14,288 nt of DNA from Chloroflexota bacterium (GTDB lineage: Bacteria > Chloroflexota > Anaerolineae > Anaerolineales > UBA4823): assembly GCA_023395675.1 (NCBI GenBank), contig JAEWYL010000042.1, positions 1 through 14,288 of the forward strand, read 5' to 3'. Shown here in pieces: positions 7,479-12,972 of this stretch (the stretch's first letter is position 1; each line of letters starts with the position of its first letter). A program made the position numbers and the translations under genes. Under the pieces are notes generated by a model that searched no databases, was not told where the DNA came from, and worked only from the letters and a program-made list of their open reading frames with translations.

Positions 7479-8231
7479 ATGCTTTGGGTTTTGGCAACTG
7501 CAATTTTGGGCTGGGCGGCCGGTGCGCTGGTCAACTACCTGGCCGATGTGCTGCCCCTGCGCCGCCGGCTCACGCGCCCTTTCTGCCGCCGGTGTGAGGC
7601 CACGCTGGACCTGCGCAATTATTTCCTCTGGCCCCGCCGCTGCCCGAACTGCGGTGCGGCACGCAGCCTGCGCAGCCTGTTGGTCGAGCTGCTCTTCCCG
7701 GCTGCGGCAGTTTTCCTGTGGCTCACCGGCGCCTCACGCCTGCCTTTTGCGTTGGAGCTGGTCTGGCTGTCCTATTTCAGCCTGGTGACCGTCATTGACC
7801 TGGAGCACCGCCTGATCCTGCACCCGGTCAGCCTGGCGGGCGTCGCGCTGGCCCTCCCGACCGGGATCTGGCTGCACGGGCTGCTCCCCACCCTGCTGGG
7901 CGGCGCGGCCGGTTTTGGGATCATGCTCGGCCTGTACTTCCTGGGGATCGGGCTGGCGCGCCTGCTGGCCCGCTGGCGAGGGGGCGACGCGGACGGGGAG
8001 GCGCTCGGCTTTGGCGACGTGAACCTGAGCGGCGTGCTGGGGCTGCTTCTGGGCTGGCCCGGGATCAGCGCCGGTCTGGTGCTGACCATTCTGGTCGGGG
8101 GCCTGGGAGCGTTCGCCGCGCTGGCGGCAGCCCGCCTGCAGGGGAGGTACAGCCCGGACCTCACCATCCCTTACGGGCCGTTCCTGGTGATCAGCGCTTC
8201 TTTCCTGCTTTTCTTCAGCCAGTATCTATAA
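7479..8231 (+). CDS. pilD: Prepilin peptidase (type IV prepilin leader peptidase, A24 family)
   Basis: This 250-residue polytopic membrane protein should cleave leader peptides of type IV pilin-like proteins at the membrane. It has the two-part layout of the PilD/GspO type: an N-terminal cytoplasmic region with two CxxC pairs (C36/C39 and C55/C58), as in the zinc-binding, N-methylating part of PilD, then the A24 peptidase domain. Both catalytic aspartates are present: Asp107 in VIDLEHRLI and Asp180 in GFGDVN. The usual GxGDxK has Asn in place of Lys. Hydrophobic helices fill the remainder, and TIPYGPFL near the end is typical. I chose the ATG at 7479 over the GTG at 7440 because the hydrophobic N-terminus begins there and a perfect TATAAT sits just upstream. 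The surface operon downstream contains TadE-like proteins with matching processing motifs, so it may be their peptidase, but a strong terminator separates them. Confidence 0.93.
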   Translation: MLWVLATAILGWAAGALVNYLADVLPLRRRLTRPFCRRCEATLDLRNYFLWPRRCPNCGAARSLRSLLVELLFPAAAVFLWLTGASRLPFALELVWLSYFSLVTVIDLEHRLILHPVSLAGVALALPTGIWLHGLLPTLLGGAAGFGIMLGLYFLGIGLARLLARWRGGDADGEALGFGDVNLSGVLGLLLGWPGISAGLVLTILVGGLGAFAALAAARLQGRYSPDLTIPYGPFLVISASFLLFFSQYL

Positions 8232-8264
8232 GCCTGGAACACTGCATCATTGGGCGGGCTTCGC

Positions 8265-8316
8265 GAGATCCAGCAAAAACCGGCGCAGAGCGCCGGTTTT
8301 TGCTGGATCTCTTTTT
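8265..8316 (+). terminator. Terminator after the prepilin peptidase gene
   Basis: A 22-bp perfect stem (8265-8286 with 8290-8311) with a 3-base loop AGA is followed by TTTTT (8312-8316). Inside the stem an A5:T5 layer separates the inner CCGGCGC core from a 10-bp outer arm. The arm begins (G)CGAGAT, like the one at 1940-1946. It is the longest perfect hairpin in the window and should isolate the surface operon from upstream transcription. Confidence 0.93.
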
Positions 8317-8600
8317 GCCCCGCTAAGCATTTTTTATTGTGAATCTCTACCACCTTTCAAGATTATTAGGCCAATAGTACCAAAGGCATACTCTATACAG
8401 GGACCTGATCTGTATAATTCAGATAGAAGTACATGCATCCAGCAGGCTCTGCCTGTGATGGTTGTGAAAAATCGCCGTGCGCGGCCCCGGTCAGGCCAGT
8501 ACGCAGCAACAACTTTGAACGATTTCCCGCTGGCAGTGGAAGCACCAGCAGGCTGAGGCTCAAGGTGATCGCAGCTGGATTCTGCTCTCCAGAAAGGGCG
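8317..8600 (+). other. AT-rich regulatory region and long leader of the surface operon
   Basis: No gene is convincing in this stretch. An in-frame ATG at 8433 extends the TadE frame upstream, but the extension lacks the third-position GC bias of its neighbours. Bases 8317-8412 are AT-rich compared with the rest and look like upstream promoter DNA. Bases 8425-8600 can form several nested stems: CAGGC/GCCTG (8443-8455), AAATCG with CGATTT (8469-8474 and 8520-8525) enclosing TGCG/CGCA and GGCC/GGCC, and GTTG at 8461 could pair inside that loop as a pseudoknot. CCAGCAGGCT occurs twice (8439-8448 and 8545-8554). It matches no riboswitch class I can recognise. Confidence 0.4.
8394..8424 (+). promoter_or_regulatory. 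Surface-operon promoter with overlapping dyads
   Basis: TATAAT at 8413-8418 is a perfect -10 box, but there is no strong -35 at normal spacing. Two inverted repeats cover it: TATACAG (8394-8400) with CTGTATA (8410-8416) across 9 bases, and ATCTG (8408-8412) with CAGAT (8420-8424) across 7 bases. A weak -35 together with dyads over the -10 suggests a promoter that is controlled by a DNA-binding protein. The start would be near 8425, leaving a leader of about 175 bases before the TadE-like gene. Confidence 0.5.
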
Positions 8601-9269
8601 ATGATGATTAAAAAACTGTCTGGAAAATTGATAGGGAAGCTGGCAGGCCGGGCAAGGCGCTCCCGCGGCCAGGGGCTGGTCGAGACCGCCCTCCTGTTCC
8701 CGGTCCTGCTGATCGTCCTGTCGGGGATGGTCGAATTCGGCTTCCTCCTGAACGAGTACCTTGCCCTGCAGGACGCCTCCCGAAACGCCGCCCGCTTCGC
8801 CAGCGACGGCCTGTACTATATGTCGGACCTCAACAAGAACTGCAGCACCACCCAGGATTTTTACCGCCAGACAGCCTGCCTGGTAAACCAGGAGCTCGCC
8901 CAGGAAAGGCCGCGCGTGCAGATCAATATCGGTAATGGGGTGGACGACATCATTGTCTCCGCCTTCAGCGTCGCCCAGGGGGTGGGGGTCATCGCCCGCC
9001 ACCCGGACGGGCCGGAAGAATTCGGCTGGTCTATGGCGGTGGACCAGGGCGGGGCCCGCAACCAGGTCTCCCGCCTCACCTCCGCCGACCTGACCTCTCG
9101 CATTACCAACAGCGCCCCGAGCACCGGACTGGTCTCGGTGGAAGTCTTCCACGGTTACGAACAGAAACTGAACCTACCCTGGATCTCCGCTTTTCTTCCC
9201 GATCCGCTGGTCCTGCACAATTACGCCATCATGCCGCTGGTCTCAGCCGAGCCTGAACCGGCGCCGTAA
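8601..9269 (+). CDS. TadE-like pseudopilin, membrane-anchored surface protein
   Basis: This 222-residue protein opens with a basic stretch ending RRSRG, then QGLVETALLFPVLLIVLSG (24-42), the conserved start and membrane helix of TadE-like proteins. TadE proteins are minor pseudopilins of Tad (Flp) pilus systems. The motif G23|QGLVE puts Glu at +5 after a possible prepilin-peptidase cut, as in processed TadE and TadF. The remaining 170 residues should lie outside the membrane and include one close cysteine pair (C81, C93). The C-terminal part resembles the end of the TadE domain in the 653-residue protein downstream, so the two are paralogs. AAAGGG sits just upstream of two consecutive ATG codons at 8601 and 8604, and either could be used. 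TadG follows after 12 bases. Confidence 0.82.
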   Translation: MMIKKLSGKLIGKLAGRARRSRGQGLVETALLFPVLLIVLSGMVEFGFLLNEYLALQDASRNAARFASDGLYYMSDLNKNCSTTQDFYRQTACLVNQELAQERPRVQINIGNGVDDIIVSAFSVAQGVGVIARHPDGPEEFGWSMAVDQGGARNQVSRLTSADLTSRITNSAPSTGLVSVEVFHGYEQKLNLPWISAFLPDPLVLHNYAIMPLVSAEPEPAP

Positions 9270-9281
9270 GGACATCCGCCT

Positions 9282-10838
9282 GTGAACACACCTTCATGCC
9301 CTCATCGCAGCACAGAAAAAGGCCAGTCGCTGATCTTGATCGCGGTTGCATTTGTCGTCCTCCTGGCTTTCGTCGGCCTGGTCACCGATGTGGGCCAGCT
9401 GTTCATCTCGATGGGCAACCTGCGCCGGGCCGCCGACGCCGCCTCGCTGGCCGCCGCCGCCCAGTTCCGTGAGGGACGCAGCCTGTCGGAGATGTCCTCC
9501 GCCGCCGTGCAGGTGATGCACCTGAACGGGATTGACCCCGGCACCTATTCGGTGGCGGTGAAAACCTGCGACAACGCCCCCGGCGACCCCTCGCTGTGCA
9601 CCACCCCGCGCCGCAAACTGGTGCGGGTGGAGGGCGAGGTGGCTGTGCCCATGACCTTCCTCTCGCTCGTGGGCGTGCGGGATATCAAGATCAGCGCAGA
9701 CTCCGTGGGCGAGGCGGCCTCGCTGGACGTGGTGCTGGTGATTGACATCTCCGATTCGATGACCTGGGATGCGCACGAGGACCACCCGATGCGGGATCCT
9801 CACGCCTGCAACCTGGCCGATCCCGGCGGGGCGGACGGCTTCCCCGGCGAATGCCAGCCCTTCGAAGAGGTGAAAAAGTCCGCCTCCAGCTTTATCAACC
9901 GCGTGCTTAATAAGCCCGCCGGGGTGGAAGAGGACCGGCTTTCGATCATCACCTTTGCCAACGGCTGGAGCGCTTCCGGCAACCTGGGCACCCACTACCG
10001 CACCTCCGGTTGGACTTCGGACGGCGGCGAGGCCCAGGCCATCGTACGCAACCTGTCCGTTTTTGACCCGCCCCGCTGTTACGAGCCCGGTTATGATGAC
10101 GACGCGCATGTGAATCCGGATTATCAGGTCGGTCCCTGCCGCTACTACGATACCTCTAACAACTACCAGTATCTCGACTGCCTGACCTGCTGGGAGGCCG
10201 ACCCGCCGGACGGGGAATGGTCCACTTTTCAGACCACCAACATCGGCGGCGGCCTGCTGCGCGCCGGGAATATGTTCGCCCTGGACCCGCGCGACGAGGC
10301 CCTGTGGGTGGTCGTGCTGCTCACAGACGGTATGGCCAACGCCACCGATACGGCCCCGGGCGACAGCCTGGCGAACTACGCCACCTACCCAATCGGGTAC
10401 TGCCCCGGCAATATTGATACCTTCCCGCTGTGCCAGGACCACAATGTAGTCACCCGCCATTCGACCGGCAACCCTTACTATGATGCTGACGATTACGCCC
10501 GGGATATGGCCGACTTTGTGGCCTGCCCGCCGATCAACACCCCGGCAGCCTGCAATGGGGTGATCGGACAGGGCGCGCTGATCTTCACCATCGGGCTGGG
10601 AAATACCGTGCTGGATTCGACCGGTGAATCCTACGGGCGCCCTTACGGCGCCAGCCTGCTGAGGTATATTGCCAACGCCGGCTACGATGGCAACCCGGAC
10701 CCGGCCAAAGACCCCTGCAAGGACGTCTCCGATTACGAAGAATGGTGCGGGAACTATTATTATGCGCCGGAAGGACCGCAGCTCAGCAAAATCTTTGAGG
10801 ATATCGCCTCCCGCATCTTCACCCGCCTGGTGCACTAA
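9282..10838 (+). CDS. TadG-like protein with von Willebrand A domain and intact MIDAS
   Basis: This 518-residue protein starts with a short cytoplasmic end and a KGQSLILIAVAFVVLL membrane segment (about 14-36), the TadG-like N-terminal domain. After an alanine-rich helix and a short strand-rich part comes a von Willebrand A domain from about 148. Its metal-dependent adhesion site is complete: DISDS (155-159), Thr in TTNIGGGL (319) and Asp349 in LLTDGMAN. Such domains bind protein or glycan ligands through a metal ion. The domain is swollen by three inserts, about 161-195, 232-315 and 353-428. Fourteen cysteines outside the membrane fall into seven neighbouring pairs: 96/106, 176/191, 266/286, 300/303, 374/384, 415/424 and 479/489. 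The start is GTG with AAGGA 9 bases upstream. It lacks the Glu+5 of its TadE-like neighbours, so it is probably not processed the same way. A ligand-binding surface or pilus-tip role is inferred. Confidence 0.85.
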   Translation: MNTPSCPHRSTEKGQSLILIAVAFVVLLAFVGLVTDVGQLFISMGNLRRAADAASLAAAAQFREGRSLSEMSSAAVQVMHLNGIDPGTYSVAVKTCDNAPGDPSLCTTPRRKLVRVEGEVAVPMTFLSLVGVRDIKISADSVGEAASLDVVLVIDISDSMTWDAHEDHPMRDPHACNLADPGGADGFPGECQPFEEVKKSASSFINRVLNKPAGVEEDRLSIITFANGWSASGNLGTHYRTSGWTSDGGEAQAIVRNLSVFDPPRCYEPGYDDDAHVNPDYQVGPCRYYDTSNNYQYLDCLTCWEADPPDGEWSTFQTTNIGGGLLRAGNMFALDPRDEALWVVVLLTDGMANATDTAPGDSLANYATYPIGYCPGNIDTFPLCQDHNVVTRHSTGNPYYDADDYARDMADFVACPPINTPAACNGVIGQGALIFTIGLGNTVLDSTGESYGRPYGASLLRYIANAGYDGNPDPAKDPCKDVSDYEEWCGNYYYAPEGPQLSKIFEDIASRIFTRLVH

Positions 10839-10897
10839 GCGCTGCGCCTGGTGCGAGTGAGACAGAACAAAGCGCCTGCATCACTGGAAGGTTACCG

Positions 10898-12859
10898 ATG
10901 GACATAAACAACACAGAATCATCAAGGTCCAGAACGACCTGGCTGGCGGCTGCGTGCAGGCGGCTCAGGCTGCCCTCTCGCAGGTTCTCTGCGGGGCAGG
11001 GGCTGACCGAATTTGCGCTGATCCTGCCCATCCTGCTGTTCCTGATCTTCGGGATCATCGAGTTTGCCCGCGCTTTTCAGGCTTACCTGGTGATCACCAA
11101 CGCCGCCCGCTTCGGGGTGCGCTACGCGGTCACAGGCGAATACGAAGCGGGCTACTGCATCGACGGGGTGGATTCAGGCGGCGAGGCCTGCGGCGGGGCG
11201 GATAAAAATGCAGAGATTGACTCCGCCCGCCTTTCCTCGATCTATGATGTAGTGGATGGCTCTGCGGTGGGCATCCTGAAGGACGCCGGCGCTTTGGAAG
11301 GCATGGAGGGCTACTTCCACGTGACCGTGTGCAGCTCGCGCCCGGGCTTCAGCTACAACCGCAGCACCGACACCTGCAGCCCCTTCGACGATCCGGGTAA
11401 CCCCGAGGAGGGGCCGACCCGGGTTCTGGTGGCGGTGACTTACCAGCATCCCTTCATCCTGCCTTTCCTGACCTCGCTCTGGCCCTCGGTGCGCCTGCAC
11501 GCCGAGCGCACCGGCATTCTGGAGCAGTTCCGCTCCGCCCGGGTCCTGGGCCTGCCGCCTGAGATCAATGTTCCGACAGATGAAATCCCGGTCATCACCG
11601 AGCCGCCTTTTACCGAGCCCCCGGTGGAGACCGAAACCCTGATAGTGACCGAACCGCCGACCGCGACGGAGATGCCGAGCCCGACGCCGACCAGCACGCC
11701 CACCAACACCTCCACGCCGACGCAGACGCCCACCGCCACGCCGACCCCCTCGTGTTCGGACCTGGTGACGAACGCCAGCGAGGCGTTTTATTTCCAGAAC
11801 GACAAAATCTTCATCCCGCTGCGCAACCAGAGCACCGTCTATGCCGTACAGCTCAGCCGGGTGCAGACGAGCTGGAACGGCGGCTGGCACGACGAGGTGG
11901 ACCCCATCCCGTCCAACCAGGCCTTCGACCGCTACTATTGGGGCAACACCTCCCTGCTGAACCCGACCAACGTCAACCTGTCACCGGGAGTCACTTTCTC
12001 GCACAATAACCTGGGGATTCTGGGCATCGGCGCCAATAACCAGCTGCGGCTGGATTTCACGCAGAGCTTCACCAGCTACTACGTCTATTACCATACCCGG
12101 GATTTCAACCTCACCATTGACTACATCATGGGCGGTCTGAGCTGCTCGGTCAACCTGATCGGGCGTTACGGGCCGGTCGTGAATGCCTCCGTGCCCTCCG
12201 GCCCGGTGAACGGGGCGTTCACGATCAGCGCCACCGCCAGCGACCCGGACCCCGGCGGCAGCATTAACCGCATCGTTTTCGAAATCCGGGATTCCGGCAA
12301 CAACGTGGTCTACCAGAAAAATGACAGCAGCGCGCCGTTCTGCCCGAATGGCAACAGCGGCTCGAACTGCCACCCGATTCAGACCAGCAACGGTTACTGG
12401 CCCGGGACGAGCAACCCGATCCGCAATGGGACCTACACGCTCTATACCCAGGCCAGAGACAACGACCCGCACCGGCACTACACCCGGGTGAAAGATACAT
12501 TCACCCTGAACCTGCCGCCAACCCTGACGCCGACCATCACCCGCACACCCACGGTGACCCGCACGCCGACCATTACCCGCACCCCGGGCCCGGCCACGGC
12601 CACGCGCACGCCGACCCCCACCCGGACGCGCACGCCCACGCGGACGATCACGCGCACGCCGACCCGCACGCTGAAGGCGACCGAGACTCGTACGCCGACC
12701 CGGACGCGCACCCCGACCCGGACTCCCACGCGCACGCCGACCCGTACGGCGACCCCCTACCGGACGCAGACGCCCACCCGGCCCGCACCGACGCCTACGC
12801 CGCCCCGGACCCCAACTCCCACCCCCACCCCCAGGAGACCACCTCCGGGCGGTGGATAA
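10898..12859 (+). CDS. TadE-like protein fused to extracellular domains with acidic and basic Thr-Pro stalks
   Basis: This 653-residue protein begins as a TadE-like pseudopilin: basic N-terminus, then G33|QGLTEFALILPILLFLIFG with Glu at +5. The TadE domain runs to about 215 and has cysteine pairs 87/98 and 145/160. Residues 226-285 are a Thr-Pro linker rich in Glu with no Lys or Arg. Residues 286 to about 425 form a strand-rich domain bracketed by C286 and C416. About 427-540 looks like an Ig-type fold, with ISATASDPDPGGSI and a C482/C491 pair. Residues 541-650 are a Thr-Pro-Arg tail with 20 Arg, one Lys and one Glu, ending RRPPPGGG. I do not recognise the two middle domains by name. Most TadE proteins are a quarter to a third of this length. 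GGAAGG lies 6 bases before the ATG. It probably projects from the surface as an adhesin or pilus-tip protein. Confidence 0.8.
   Translation: MDINNTESSRSRTTWLAAACRRLRLPSRRFSAGQGLTEFALILPILLFLIFGIIEFARAFQAYLVITNAARFGVRYAVTGEYEAGYCIDGVDSGGEACGGADKNAEIDSARLSSIYDVVDGSAVGILKDAGALEGMEGYFHVTVCSSRPGFSYNRSTDTCSPFDDPGNPEEGPTRVLVAVTYQHPFILPFLTSLWPSVRLHAERTGILEQFRSARVLGLPPEINVPTDEIPVITEPPFTEPPVETETLIVTEPPTATEMPSPTPTSTPTNTSTPTQTPTATPTPSCSDLVTNASEAFYFQNDKIFIPLRNQSTVYAVQLSRVQTSWNGGWHDEVDPIPSNQAFDRYYWGNTSLLNPTNVNLSPGVTFSHNNLGILGIGANNQLRLDFTQSFTSYYVYYHTRDFNLTIDYIMGGLSCSVNLIGRYGPVVNASVPSGPVNGAFTISATASDPDPGGSINRIVFEIRDSGNNVVYQKNDSSAPFCPNGNSGSNCHPIQTSNGYWPGTSNPIRNGTYTLYTQARDNDPHRHYTRVKDTFTLNLPPTLTPTITRTPTVTRTPTITRTPGPATATRTPTPTRTRTPTRTITRTPTRTLKATETRTPTRTRTPTRTPTRTPTRTATPYRTQTPTRPAPTPTPPRTPTPTPTPRRPPPGGG
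11573..11752 (+). repeat. Acidic Thr-Pro-rich linker coding repeat
   Basis: The reading frame encodes a degenerate run of TEPP, TPT and PTPT units with seven Glu and one Asp and no basic residue. It separates the TadE domain from the first extracellular domain. At DNA level the last part is an irregular tandem of ACGCC and CCGAC-type hexamers. Confidence 0.8.
12518..12847 (+). repeat. Arg-Thr-Pro stalk coding tandem repeat
   Basis: About 110 codons of TRTP and PTRT units form a 12-base degenerate tandem of ACG/ACC, CGC/CGG and CCG/CCC codons. Such repeats can gain or lose units by slippage. Near the 3' end five C runs (12803-12832) make the minus strand G-quadruplex-prone. Open frames on the opposite strand here (Val-Arg-Gly repeats) are an artefact of the repeat. 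Confidence 0.85.
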
Positions 12860-12900
12860 GCGCCTCTAAAACGGTAATCCGAAAGGTAAGCCCCAGCCAT

Positions 12901-12938
12901 CCGGGCGAGCACAGCTCGCCCGGGTGACCGGGCTCGCC
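12901..12938. repeat. GGGCGAGC palindrome between the Thr-Pro gene and the last surface gene
   Basis: CCGGGCGAGC (12901-12910) and GCTCGCCCGG (12914-12923) form a perfect 10-bp hairpin with loop ACA, and a further GGGCTCGCC (12930-12938) follows. There is no T run, so it is not an intrinsic terminator. It may be a short dispersed palindromic element, or an mRNA stabiliser or processing site within the operon. Related cores occur at 17-25 and 4906-4920. Confidence 0.5.
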
Positions 12939-12972
12939 TGGAATCAAAACGACCGAAAGGATTCGATCCATT

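Noticed and set aside
8394..8416. A LexA (SOS) box
   Set aside because: The half-sites CTGTATA and TATACAG are in the opposite order from the CTGT-N8-ACAG type, so the similarity is only superficial.
8433..8600. A 56-residue N-terminal extension of the TadE-like protein with four cysteines
   Set aside because: Third positions are not GC-biased as in neighbouring genes, and the family N-terminus begins at the ATG near 8601 with a purine-rich site in front. Kept as leader.
9294..10835. A 513-codon open frame on the minus strand covering almost all of the TadG-like gene
   Set aside because: It mirrors the real gene in a GC-rich region and has no recognisable domain. The plus-strand frame has a vWA domain and a membrane anchor.
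12518..12847. CRISPR-like array
   Set aside because: The repeat is a short degenerate codon tandem in frame with an open gene, without spacers.
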